A DNA stretch of 64,000 nt from NCBI GenBank assembly GCA_017430455.1, contig JAFRMX010000007.1, forward strand, positions 1 to 64,000, in the 5' to 3' direction. The stretch is from Oscillospiraceae bacterium (GTDB lineage Bacteria; Bacillota; Clostridia; Oscillospirales; Oscillospiraceae). The stretch's first letter is position 1; every line of letters begins with the position of its first letter. Below the pieces are notes generated by a model. That model was not told the origin of the DNA. It worked only from the letters and a program-made list of their open reading frames with translations, and searched no databases. A program made the translations under genes and the position numbers. Shown here piece after piece: positions 8,616-16,089 of the stretch.

Positions 8616-8643
8616 ATTATCTGATGGAACACTATCTTGACAA
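8616..8643 (-). promoter_or_regulatory. Promoter of the mtaB-serC-serA-alaX operon, inside the desulfurase gene
   Basis: On the minus strand: TTGTCA (8638-8643), 16-base spacer, GATAAT (8616-8621). It lies over the start of the divergent desulfurase gene. Predicted transcription start near 8609, so the leader is only about 19 bases and the two opposing transcripts would overlap at their 5' ends. Confidence 0.6.
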
Positions 8644-9754
8644 CAGTGCAACTACTCGCGTCTGCGATGAGGCAGCGGAGGCAGCCCTCAATGCCATGCA
8701 GAACATTTACGGAAATCCGAGCTCTACCCATACAAAGGGCAGAGAAGCCAAAAAACTTCTGGACTCATCCAGGAAAGAGATTGCCCATGCTCTCGGATGT
8801 GCTGCGGATGAACTCATTTTCACCTCATGCGGCTCGGAGAGCGACAACACTGCGATCATAAGAGGGGCTGAATCCCGGCAACGCACAGGAAAGCATATAA
8901 TAAGCTCAAGTGTCGAACATGATGCCGTGAGGCGCTCTCTCGGCCTCATGGAAGAAAAAGGGTTTGAAGTAACATACTTAACGCCCGACAGTAAGGGCGC
9001 CATTCGAGCGGAAGATGTTGCTTCCGTGCTCAGGGACGACACGGTATTGGTCTCATTAATGCTTGTTAACAACGAAACAGGCGCTGTCACTGATATAAAA
9101 GCAGTATCCGATGTTTTGAAAGCAGCAGGATCAAAAGCGCTTCTGCATACCGATGCAGTGCAGGCTTTCTTAAAGATTCCCTTTTCTGCCGATAAGCTGG
9201 GAGCTGACATGATCAGTATATCCGGCCATAAAGTGCATGCACCCAAAGGTATCGGTGCACTCTATATCAGAAAAGGGCTTAAACTCAAGCCGTTTATTCT
9301 CGGCGGAAGCCAAGAATACGGATTACGAGCAGGAACAGAAGCAATGCCCCAGATAGCCGCTTTTGCTGCCGCAGTAAAGGTAGCGTATCCGAAAATGTCT
9401 GAATATACAAATCGTATGAGAACGCTCAAAGAAGAGCTTAAGGATCGTATTGAATCTGCAATCCCATGGGCAGTATTTATCGGCGGGGACGCACCGCATA
9501 TCTTAAGCCTTTCGCTTCCAGGGTTCAGGAGTGAAGTTCTCATGAACTATCTTGAGGCAAGGGATATCTATGTTTCAAAAAGCTCCGCCTGCAAAAAGGG
9601 AGGGCGGAGCCATGTTCTGGAATCAATCGGCCTTGACAGCCGTATAATTGACGGAGCTCTGAGAGTCGGCCTTTCGAGATTTACATCTGAAGCGGATACC
9701 GAAGCTTTTGCTGATGCTGTTATTGAAGCTTCAGCTTCGCTTGCACACCGTTAG
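8624..9754 (+). CDS. Cysteine desulfurase, NifS/IscS class
   Basis: PLP enzyme that takes sulfur from cysteine as an enzyme-bound persulfide for Fe-S clusters or tRNA thiolation. It opens MEHYLDNSATTRV, with GNPSSTHTKGREA, and has SSSVEHDAV, HTDAVQAFLKIP and SGHKVHAPKG (PLP lysine 203). The catalytic cysteine is Cys323 in SKSSACKKGGRSH. Length 376 aa is normal for the class. In many Firmicutes this paralogue sits beside thiI for tRNA 4-thiouridine, but no thiI, iscU or sufU is near, so its sulfur acceptor cannot be assigned. Divergent from mtaB, itself an Fe-S enzyme, across only 33 bases. Its stop overlaps the stop of the convergent AI-2E transporter gene by 4 bases. Confidence 0.92.
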   Translation: MEHYLDNSATTRVCDEAAEAALNAMQNIYGNPSSTHTKGREAKKLLDSSRKEIAHALGCAADELIFTSCGSESDNTAIIRGAESRQRTGKHIISSSVEHDAVRRSLGLMEEKGFEVTYLTPDSKGAIRAEDVASVLRDDTVLVSLMLVNNETGAVTDIKAVSDVLKAAGSKALLHTDAVQAFLKIPFSADKLGADMISISGHKVHAPKGIGALYIRKGLKLKPFILGGSQEYGLRAGTEAMPQIAAFAAAVKVAYPKMSEYTNRMRTLKEELKDRIESAIPWAVFIGGDAPHILSLSLPGFRSEVLMNYLEARDIYVSKSSACKKGGRSHVLESIGLDSRIIDGALRVGLSRFTSEADTEAFADAVIEASASLAHR

Positions 9755-11019
9755 TCTTTTCCTTCTTCCCGTTTTTTTACAGGTTCCCTTGTAACAGGGT
9801 CTATCCTGTCCAGATCTTTATACTCTTCCATATCCGTGGGCAAAGCGCTTCTTTTAAGCTTTTTGTTCACGGAGTTATTTATCCATGTGTAGATAACCGT
9901 AAATACCGGAACTCCGAGAAGCATTCCCCAGAATCCGAAAAGCCCGCCGCCAAGAATTATGGCAAACATAACCCAGAATCCACCGATTCCCAGCGAGTTT
10001 CCAAGGATCTTCGGTTTTATCAGATTGCCGTCAAACTGCTGAAGTACAATAATAAAGATAATAAAGATAAGGCATTTTATAGGACTTACAAACAGAATGA
10101 TCAGGCCGCTCGGAACAGCCCCTATGAGCGGGCCGAAAAACGGAATCATGTTTGTGATTCCGACAATTACCGAAACAAGCAGAGCATACGGCATATTTAC
10201 TATCACACAGAATATATAGCAGAGCACTCCTACTATTGCCGCATCATAGAGATTGCTGGAAATAAAGGTCATGAATGTGCGGTCTATTTCACGGACAGCG
10301 TACCTTATTTTTTCTGCTGCTTCTATAGTAAAGATACAATAGAGGAGCTTTTTGCATCCGGCAGTAAAAGCATCCGATTTGGCCATGATATATACCGAAA
10401 CTATTATGCCTATTATCAGGTTGTAAAGAACTCTGAAAACGCTGTATACGCCGGCATATACATTAGATATGACATTTCCGAACTGGGGCAGGAGTTTTGT
10501 CTGGAGCCAGCTCAACGCCCCGTCTTCAAGGCTGTCTATGGCCTGAAGGGCATATGTTTCAACAGTCGGATTATTATTAAATATATTTAAAACCCAATTC
10601 TCGGCTTTATCCATATACTCGCCGCTGTTTTTAACCATTGTCTCAATGCTGTAATACAGCTGCGGAATAATAAGCCAAACCAAAGCTGCAAGAATAACCA
10701 GGAAGATGATCTCGGCAGCCATTACAGACATGCCTCTTGCTAAACCGCTTCCGTCATTCTTTTTATTTTTTGAATATAGTTTTCTGGAAAGAGGGATAAA
10801 TGCATGTTTTTCGATGGCATGCATCATCGGGAGCAGTATATATGAAATAACAAGACCCCATATAAATGGAGCAAGGATAGAAACCAAATCAGACAGAGCT
10901 TTCCCGAGAGATGGCAAATATGCAAGCGCCATATAAAAGAGTATACTGAATGCAATCACAACAAAAGCCGTGATTCCCCAGTTCAGATATTTCCTGTCGC
11001 CTTTTATAAAGCGCCTCAT
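9751..11019 (-). CDS. AI-2E (TqsA/YdiK) family multi-pass membrane protein
   Basis: Member of the AI-2E exporter-like permease family; actual substrates in Firmicutes are mostly unknown. The 422-residue protein has about eight hydrophobic segments, beginning at residues 14-35 (WGITAFVVIAFSILFYMALA). It carries the family pattern of a central amphipathic region followed by clustered helices with NMIPFFGPLIGAVPSG and FWGMLLGVPVFTVIYTW near the end. The start at 11019 (MRRFIKGD) is preferred over the ATG at 11034 because GGAGG lies between them, 8 bases before 11019. The C-terminal tail is highly charged (DMEEYKDLDRIDPVTREPVKKREEGKD, broken here as a tail of Asp, Glu, Lys and Arg). Confidence 0.85.
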   Translation of the reverse strand: MRRFIKGDRKYLNWGITAFVVIAFSILFYMALAYLPSLGKALSDLVSILAPFIWGLVISYILLPMMHAIEKHAFIPLSRKLYSKNKKNDGSGLARGMSVMAAEIIFLVILAALVWLIIPQLYYSIETMVKNSGEYMDKAENWVLNIFNNNPTVETYALQAIDSLEDGALSWLQTKLLPQFGNVISNVYAGVYSVFRVLYNLIIGIIVSVYIMAKSDAFTAGCKKLLYCIFTIEAAEKIRYAVREIDRTFMTFISSNLYDAAIVGVLCYIFCVIVNMPYALLVSVIVGITNMIPFFGPLIGAVPSGLIILFVSPIKCLIFIIFIIVLQQFDGNLIKPKILGNSLGIGGFWVMFAIILGGGLFGFWGMLLGVPVFTVIYTWINNSVNKKLKRSALPTDMEEYKDLDRIDPVTREPVKKREEGKD

Positions 11020-11048
11020 CCGGCATACCTCCATTTATTTGTCTATAT

Positions 11049-11077
11049 ATTCTACTATTGATAAAAAATGACGTCAA
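11049..11077 (-). promoter_or_regulatory. Promoter of the AI-2E family gene
   Basis: Minus strand: TTGACG (11072-11077), 17-base spacer, TAGAAT (11049-11054). It is followed after about 20 bases by the GGAGG ribosome site of the gene starting at 11019. Confidence 0.7.
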
Positions 11078-11273
11078 GTGAAAAAAGTCATAGTTAAATG
11101 ATTAAAAGTTAACAATAATTTAGTTATGTTAATTAATTTCAGACTCACTGTGTTAATTCTCTTCTTTATGCTTTCTAAAGGAAACAATTGCATTTTAATC
11201 TGTGACAGACAATGACAGGATTCCTCAAGCAGTCAGTATTTCATTTTACTCCTGTATTCTTTATTTCGGTTTC
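11078..11273. other. AT-rich intergenic region without a recognised gene
   Basis: About 196 bases between the AI-2E promoter and a terminator. It holds several scattered GTTAA words (11095-11160) and two TGACAG words at 11203-11219, but no ORF, RNA gene or strong hairpin that I can support. Confidence 0.6.
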
Positions 11274-11314
11274 ACCAGTGAAAAAGCAGCCCGCAAGGCT
11301 GCTTTTTCACTGGT
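11274..11314 (-). terminator. Strong intrinsic terminator, 18-bp perfect stem
   Basis: Arms at 11274-11291 and 11297-11314 are perfectly complementary around a 5-base loop. Read on the minus strand the core is GCAGCC-loop-GGCTGC followed by TTTTT, the stem then extending through the U tract. It ends the transcript of the 73-aa protein gene at 11328. The A5/T5 symmetry allows function in both directions. Confidence 0.85.
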
Positions 11315-11327
11315 GGATTGAAGCTTG

Positions 11328-11549
11328 TCAGGCACCGAGAAGCTTGTTGATTTCTGTCTCGACCTTCTTGGCGTCCTCCTCCGGAATCATTTTTGTGGCA
11401 ACGACCTTGTCAAAGATCTCACCGCAGCTTTTCTTGTAGAGAAGCTTTACTCCGGGGTACTTGAGGAGCTTTGCCGCATACTGCTCCATAACCTTCCTAT
11501 ATTCGGGCGTTTCGAATACATCTTTTACTTTGAGATCGCGAAATGTCAT
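11328..11549 (-). CDS. Small conserved-looking hypothetical protein (73 aa)
   Basis: Begins MTFRDLKVKDVFETPEYRKV and ends TEINKLLGA; strongly charged, with predicted amphipathic helices and no signal peptide or membrane segment. One cysteine (KSCGEIFDK). The ATG at 11549 has AGGAGG 7 bases upstream, an excellent site, and the gene ends in an exceptionally strong terminator, so it is very likely expressed. I do not recognise a family. It follows pgi by 58 bases with no clear promoter between, so cotranscription with pgi is likely. Confidence 0.75.
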   Translation of the reverse strand: MTFRDLKVKDVFETPEYRKVMEQYAAKLLKYPGVKLLYKKSCGEIFDKVVATKMIPEEDAKKVETEINKLLGA

Positions 11550-11607
11550 TTTCTTTCCTCCTGTTTATATGTATTTTATGGTTCTTTTTGATACTATCTG
11601 TACCCGG

Positions 11608-12882
11608 TCATGTACCAGGTTTGCCGAGCATCTTGAACATATTTTTCTTATATGCCTCTACTCCCGGCTGATTGAAGGGATTGACACCGCTCATATATCC
11701 GGATATTCCGCAGGCCAGTTCAAAGAATATCACCATTTCCGCAAAGCCTTCTTCGTTTCTCCTGGGTATTTCCACGACCATATTGGGAACACCACCTTCA
11801 ACATGAGCGGCTCTCACAGCATCTGCTACTACCTTCCCAATCTCTCCAAGATCGCGCCCTGCAAGATAATTCAACCCGTCTGCATTTCCTTCATCGAAGG
11901 GAACTGCATATGTTTCCGCTTCTGAGCCGAAGCGAACGACAGTCTCCATCAGGTTTCTGGGACCGTCCTGTATGAACTGGCCCATGGAATGCAGATCTGC
12001 AGTATATTCGACAGATGCGGGGAATATGCCGACACCATCCTTACCTTCGCTCTCACCGAAAAGCTGCTTCCACCACTCACCGACGAATCTGAAACTCGGT
12101 TCAAAGCTTGCGAGTAGTTCTGTCCCATAGCCGATCCGGTAAAGATGCTGTCTTGCTGCTGCATATTGCCAGACAGGGTTCTCGGGAGACCTCAGATCCA
12201 TATTCTTCAAAGCCTTCTCTGCAGAACTTATGACCTTGGAGACATCGATCCCTGCTACTGCCATCGGTAAAAGACCCACTGCAGAAAGTACACTGTATCT
12301 TCCTCCGACATCATCCGGAACGACAAATGTCTCCCAGCCTTCTGAGTTTGCAAGAGATTTAAGCGCACCTCTTTCCTTATCCGTGGTGGCGAATATGTGC
12401 TCTCCTGCCCTGTCTCCGTATTTTTTCTTCAGCAGTTCTCTGAATATACGAAATGAAACTGCAGGTTCAAGCGTTGTACCGGACTTAGAAATGACATTTA
12501 CATCAAAATCATCATCACCTATCTGCTTTAAGGTATCGCAGAGATAGTCCGGTGAAAGTCCGTTGCCGAGAAAGAAGACCTTGACATCATTTTCATCCGG
12601 AACCGGTTTGAGCAGGTTTATCGCTGCTCTTGCCCCCAAATAAGAACCTCCGATTCCTATTACTACAAGAGCATTACTACGGCTTTTGATCTTCTCCGCA
12701 GTTTCGATTATTCTCGGTAGTTCCCCGGATATCATTCTTGAAGGCAGTTCCAGCCATCCTCTGAAATCTGAGCCTTTTCCCGTACCGGATACAAGTGTTT
12801 CATGAGCGCGCGCAGCAGCTTCATAATCCGGATTCTCTCCTTTGAAAAAACTCTTTGCACCGCTTAAGTCTACTTTGATCAT
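11608..12882 (-). CDS. pgi: Glucose-6-phosphate isomerase
   Basis: Interconverts glucose-6-phosphate and fructose-6-phosphate in glycolysis and gluconeogenesis. At 424 aa it is the short Firmicutes form. Landmarks: VVIGIGGSYLGARAAINLL near residues 73-91, NVISKSGTTLEPAVSFR, a GGRYSVLSAVGLLP signature, GEWWKQLFGESEGKDG with the catalytic Glu, VEYTADLHSMGQFIQ with the catalytic His, and the lysine near the end in NQPGVEAYKKNMF. It lies 25 bases after a DUF4349 lipoprotein gene on the same strand and is probably read from that gene's promoter. gap, for another glycolytic step, is elsewhere in the window. Confidence 0.96.
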   Translation of the reverse strand: MIKVDLSGAKSFFKGENPDYEAAARAHETLVSGTGKGSDFRGWLELPSRMISGELPRIIETAEKIKSRSNALVVIGIGGSYLGARAAINLLKPVPDENDVKVFFLGNGLSPDYLCDTLKQIGDDDFDVNVISKSGTTLEPAVSFRIFRELLKKKYGDRAGEHIFATTDKERGALKSLANSEGWETFVVPDDVGGRYSVLSAVGLLPMAVAGIDVSKVISSAEKALKNMDLRSPENPVWQYAAARQHLYRIGYGTELLASFEPSFRFVGEWWKQLFGESEGKDGVGIFPASVEYTADLHSMGQFIQDGPRNLMETVVRFGSEAETYAVPFDEGNADGLNYLAGRDLGEIGKVVADAVRAAHVEGGVPNMVVEIPRRNEEGFAEMVIFFELACGISGYMSGVNPFNQPGVEAYKKNMFKMLGKPGT

Positions 12883-12907
12883 ATTTTTTCCCCCTGAATC
12901 ATTTGAT

Positions 12908-13921
12908 TTATCTCTTTTCCGTCATCTCATCTATTTTCTCAGATCTAGCAGCTTTCTTTGCCCTTTTCTTTTCAAACAGTTTTTTCACAGGCTTACGAAA
13001 AGCGAAAAACAGCACCGCGATTATTGCGATCACAGGCAGTGCGCCGACTATGAAGACCAGGAGATTTTTCAGAAACTCAAAAGCTCCATTAATACCGTCT
13101 ATAAAAGCATTCCCGAGTCTGTCCCAAAAAGTAGGTTCTTCTGTAGGCGTATATTCTCTGACCTCCATAAGTCTCAAAGAAATGGTACTGTAACTGACGC
13201 GCCTGTCATAATTGTTTAAGACAGACTGCAGACTGTCTATGCTGTAGTTCAATTCGCTGAGACGCTCCTCGATCGTTATTATATCCTCTACTGTCTCAGC
13301 TTTTTCTATAAGTTCAAGCAACCTCGTCTGCTGTGTCTTGTAAGCTTCAAGTCTGGCCTGGGTGTCATAGTAGGCAGACGTCACATTCTCGGTATAAGTA
13401 TAGCTGTACGGCACATTGCCCATCTCGGAAAAGCTCTTCATTATCCCGTTGAAATTCTTACTTGGGATCCTGAGAGTGTAATTTGCAGATCTGTTGACGG
13501 TACGTCCGCGCTGCTGATCGTTTAAATTCACTCCGCTTACTGAGCTTGACTGGACAAAACCGCCGTACTTTTCCACAAATCCTGCAAGCGCCGCAACAGC
13601 ATCATCGAACTGAGTGGTTTCAACAGTTACATCAGCAGAATAGATTATCTTGTCATAGTCCAGGTCTGTCTCCGCATCACCTTTAACATCCAGAGCAGAT
13701 GTATTATCGGTTTTTGCTTCGGTAACTTCTTCTTCCTTTGGATACTCTGCGTCAAAGCCGTATTCATAGGCTCCTGAAGCTTGAGATTCAGATGCTGCAT
13801 AATAAGAAGCATTTGAAGAATCATAGGCTGCAGCAGGAGTTGAAGATCTACCGCAGGCGCAAAGGGAGAAAACCATTGCAAGGGAAAGAATGATTGCAAG
13901 CAGCTTTCCTGGCTTTTTCAT
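12908..13921 (-). CDS. DUF4349 domain lipoprotein
   Basis: Predicted membrane lipoprotein of unknown function. The signal sequence MKKPGKLLAIILSLAMVFSL is followed by the lipobox LCAC, with lipidation expected on the second Cys (about residue 23). After a low-complexity Ser/Ala/Tyr linker comes the DUF4349 region: DYDKIIYSADVTVETTQFDD, a coiled-coil stretch (about 225-270, LLELIEKAETVEDIITIEER onward), and SYSTISLRLMEVREY. A C-terminal transmembrane helix (about 305-325) and a basic KKLFEKKRAKKAARSEK tail follow. The start at 13921 has AAGGAGG 9 bases upstream; the reading frame continues upstream without better sites. It has its own consensus promoter. Confidence 0.88.
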   Translation of the reverse strand: MKKPGKLLAIILSLAMVFSLCACGRSSTPAAAYDSSNASYYAASESQASGAYEYGFDAEYPKEEEVTEAKTDNTSALDVKGDAETDLDYDKIIYSADVTVETTQFDDAVAALAGFVEKYGGFVQSSSVSGVNLNDQQRGRTVNRSANYTLRIPSKNFNGIMKSFSEMGNVPYSYTYTENVTSAYYDTQARLEAYKTQQTRLLELIEKAETVEDIITIEERLSELNYSIDSLQSVLNNYDRRVSYSTISLRLMEVREYTPTEEPTFWDRLGNAFIDGINGAFEFLKNLLVFIVGALPVIAIIAVLFFAFRKPVKKLFEKKRAKKAARSEKIDEMTEKR

Positions 13922-13961
13922 TAGTTTGTCCTCCTTTGTTTGCATTATTATCGGTGTTTTG

Positions 13962-13990
13962 ATTATAACATCCAAAAAATCCTTTATCAA
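13962..13990 (-). promoter_or_regulatory. Promoter of the DUF4349 lipoprotein gene (and probably pgi)
   Basis: Minus strand: TTGATA (13985-13990), 17-base spacer, TATAAT (13962-13967). The leader is about 35 bases and contains AAGGAGG. Confidence 0.8.
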
Positions 13991-14203
13991 CAAATGCAAA
14001 AAAAGTTTAAAATGCTGTCAATAAAAATTCATAATTCACAATATTATGTAATCCTGATATTCAAAATAGCTGCTGTTTGTAACTATTTTATGTTGAAATC
14101 TTTGTGGAAACTGTTGAATTTTTGCTGTTATTTTGAAGTTTCAAGTATATAAGTCAGAAGTATAGACATGCATATTTGTAACCCGATATGCATAAACAGG
14201 CAA
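13991..14203. other. AT-rich spacer with one inverted repeat
   Basis: No gene seen. ATGCATAT (14168-14175) and ATATGCAT (14186-14193) form perfect 8-base arms around a 10-base loop, close to the rqcP terminator. The rest is AT-rich with no supported signal. Confidence 0.55.
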
Positions 14204-14227
14204 CCGGCATAAGTAAACTTATGCCGG
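14204..14227 (-). terminator. Hairpin after rqcP, probable terminator
   Basis: CCGGCATAAGT (14204-14214) and ACTTATGCCGG (14217-14227) are perfect 11-base arms. It begins 8 bases after the rqcP stop. The U tract downstream is weak (interrupted T residues), so termination efficiency is uncertain. Confidence 0.55.
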
Positions 14228-14234
14228 CATATGA

Positions 14235-14477
14235 TTAACTTATCTCCCTGAACATCATCGGAGCTTCATCTTTTTTCACATTTTCACTTGTATTGAGGAT
14301 CTCAACCTTCAGTGTACGGTTTCCAAAAGCTATCTCTATAAAATCCCCAGGCTTGACCTGAGTGCCGGCTTTTGCCTGTCTGCCGTTGACTTTGACATAG
14401 TCGCTGTCACAGGCTTCATTTGCGACCGTTCTTCTTTTTATTATCCTTGAAACCTTCAGAAATTTATCAAGACGCAT
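14235..14477 (-). CDS. rqcP: S4-domain RNA-binding protein, RqcP (YabO/Hsp15 family)
   Basis: Eighty-residue S4 protein that in Bacillus stabilises the P-site tRNA on the obstructed 50S subunit during alanine tailing by RqcH. The S4 motif fills the first 60 residues: MRLDKFLKVSRIIKRRTVAN, then YVKVNGRQAKAGTQVKPGD and the strand-rich FIEIAFGNRTLKVEIL. It starts 4 bases after the stop of a small P-loop protein gene, so both are probably on one transcript. The identification rests on length and sequence; a simple Hsp15-like heat-shock role is the older annotation of this family. Confidence 0.88.
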   Translation of the reverse strand: MRLDKFLKVSRIIKRRTVANEACDSDYVKVNGRQAKAGTQVKPGDFIEIAFGNRTLKVEILNTSENVKKDEAPMMFREIS

Positions 14478-14481
14478 TTGC

Positions 14482-14895
14482 TTATATCAGAAGGGTCCTG
14501 ATCTTATCGGAAGCTTCATTGGGATCCTGAGTATAACTTATAACAAATTCAATATTTTCTTTTTCAGAAAAGTCGATCAGCCAGTCAATGAAAGCCTCAA
14601 AAGACTCTTTGCTCCTGTCTTTCACAAGCTTTCTGAAATTATCTATAAAGAAATGAGTTATATCGTAATTTCCGGCGTGTATGCCGCAAATCAAGCCTTT
14701 CAGAAATTCATATTCTGCAATGGGATATGCTCCGGCGTCAATAAGTCTTGCACTGTACGGGATATCATAGGTAAGCTTTTTCTCCCTTTCAATGACGACA
14801 ACATCACCGTGCTCTGCTTTTACTGCCTCGCGTACCATGTCTACAAGCTTCTTCGTTTTTCCAGTTCCTTTCTCACCCATGATTATCTTGACCAT
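14482..14895 (-). CDS. Small P-loop ATP-binding protein of unknown function
   Basis: A 137-residue protein opening MVKIIMGEKGTGKTKKLVDM, with a textbook Walker A loop (GEKGTGKT, about residues 7-14) and a hydrophobic strand followed by acidic residues, HFFIDNF (about 85-92), as a likely Walker B. A late sensor-like strand reads NIEFVISYTQDP. The start at 14895 is preferred to the ATG at 14907: AAGGAG abuts the latter but stands 13 bases from the former, and the conserved P-loop begins right after Met14895. No effector domain is visible. It precedes rqcP by 4 bases, which hints at a ribosome-related role, by context only. Confidence 0.75.
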   Translation of the reverse strand: MVKIIMGEKGTGKTKKLVDMVREAVKAEHGDVVVIEREKKLTYDIPYSARLIDAGAYPIAEYEFLKGLICGIHAGNYDITHFFIDNFRKLVKDRSKESFEAFIDWLIDFSEKENIEFVISYTQDPNEASDKIRTLLI

Positions 14896-14949
14896 GATAA
14901 ATCTCATTCTCCTTTTCAGTTATTTAATGCAGTATTTATCGCTGAACTT

Positions 14950-14978
14950 AGAATAACATTTTAAAAAGTAAAAAGCAA
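14950..14978 (-). promoter_or_regulatory. Possible promoter of the P-loop protein and rqcP genes
   Basis: Minus strand: TTGCTT (14973-14978), 17-base spacer, TATTCT (14950-14955) with TG one base upstream of the -10 box. It overlaps the U tract of the ricT terminator. Weak match. Confidence 0.45.
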
Positions 14979-15003
14979 CAGCCTCAAATCAAGACTGCTG
15001 CTC
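14971..15003 (-). terminator. Intrinsic terminator overlapping the ricT stop codon
   Basis: On the minus strand GCAGCAG (15001-14995) pairs with CTGTTGC (14981-14975, one G-U pair) around a loop that includes the TGA stop. TTTTT and further T residues follow. Confidence 0.7.
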
Positions 15004-16089
15004 TTTTGTTCTTTTACCGGTGCGGCGTTTATTATTACCGGTTCTTCTGTGGGGGCGGCCGGAATGTCTGCGGCGCTCTTGTCTGGCATCTTCACGCGGA
15101 GTCTCCGAGATATCCTCCGCTATATCAGAGTTTTTTAGTACTGTTTTACTTTTTTCCTGCTCTTCCGGAGAAACTATGACTCTTGCTTCCCATCTGGGAG
15201 CTTCTTTTTCGTCATTCTTTTCTTCCTCAGGAACATATTCAAAAACATGCTGCGGTTTTTCCCCTTCCGGGGGTCTGCCCCCCGGGACGGCACACAGTTC
15301 ATTTGATTTATAGATCCTGAGTTTGTCGTCAGAATCTGTGTCAAGTCTGACCTTTACTGTCGATCTGAGAATATCAGCCTGCTCTACCGTTCCGAAACCG
15401 TCTTTTGTCTCAACAAAAGTCCCTGCCTTCGGAATTTGTTTTATCAGATCTTCATATGCCTCCTGTTCGTATCTCAGACAACACATCAGCCTTCCGCAGC
15501 TTCCCGATATCTTTGTCGGATTCAATGAAAGGTTCTGTGTTTTTGCCATTTTGGTCGATACCGGTGCAAAATCATCCATAAAGGCTTTGCAACAATACGG
15601 TCTTCCGCATATCCCCAATCCGCCGACCATTTTCGCCTCATCCCTCACACCTATCTGCCTGAGTTCTATACGGTTATGAAAAACGGCAGCAAGATCCTTT
15701 ACCAGTTCCCTAAAATCCACTCTTCCGTCAGATGTGAAAAAAAATGTTGTTTTGGTCCCGTCAAAGCTGTATTCGGCACCCACCAGCTTCATGTCCAGAC
15801 CGTGATCAGAGACTTTCTGTCTGCATATCTCCAACGCTTCGCCTTCCTTAGCACGGTTCTTCTCAGCATTTTCCTTATCCGTGCCGGTCGCGATCCTGAT
15901 CACCCTCTTTAATGGTTGGACCACCTCTTCATCTTCCACCTCGTGATTACCCATGCAGCACTCGACCATCTCGAGTCCTTTTGCTGTCTCCACTATTAAA
16001 GTGTCGCCAGATCTGCATTCTATTCCTTCAGGTGCAAAATAATAAATCTTACAACTGCCTCTGAATCTTATACTGACTACTTCAGTCAT
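14989..16089 (-). CDS. ricT: RicT (YaaT), PSP1-domain subunit of the Ric complex
   Basis: In Bacillus, RicT with RicA and RicF forms a [4Fe-4S]-containing complex that supports RNase Y-dependent mRNA maturation and other developmental decisions. The PSP1 domain occupies about residues 1-110 (MTEVVSIRFRGSCKIYYFAP onward). The conserved cysteine region follows: GGLGICGRPYCCKAFM and ISGSCGRLMCCLRYEQ, about residues 155-210, the cluster ligands. A long variable C-terminal extension ends in an Arg/Lys-rich tail of about 30 residues. The ATG shares its A with the TAA stop of holB, the usual partner upstream in Firmicutes. Confidence 0.92.
   Translation of the reverse strand: MTEVVSIRFRGSCKIYYFAPEGIECRSGDTLIVETAKGLEMVECCMGNHEVEDEEVVQPLKRVIRIATGTDKENAEKNRAKEGEALEICRQKVSDHGLDMKLVGAEYSFDGTKTTFFFTSDGRVDFRELVKDLAAVFHNRIELRQIGVRDEAKMVGGLGICGRPYCCKAFMDDFAPVSTKMAKTQNLSLNPTKISGSCGRLMCCLRYEQEAYEDLIKQIPKAGTFVETKDGFGTVEQADILRSTVKVRLDTDSDDKLRIYKSNELCAVPGGRPPEGEKPQHVFEYVPEEEKNDEKEAPRWEARVIVSPEEQEKSKTVLKNSDIAEDISETPREDARQERRRHSGRPHRRTGNNKRRTGKRTKEQQS

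Noticed and set aside
11020-11034. ATG 11034 as the start of the AI-2E family gene
   Set aside because: GGAGG follows it and is well placed for ATG 11019.
11203-11219. Two TGACAG words as another copy of the 44-kb module
   Set aside because: The surrounding 11-mer and the hairpin core are absent.
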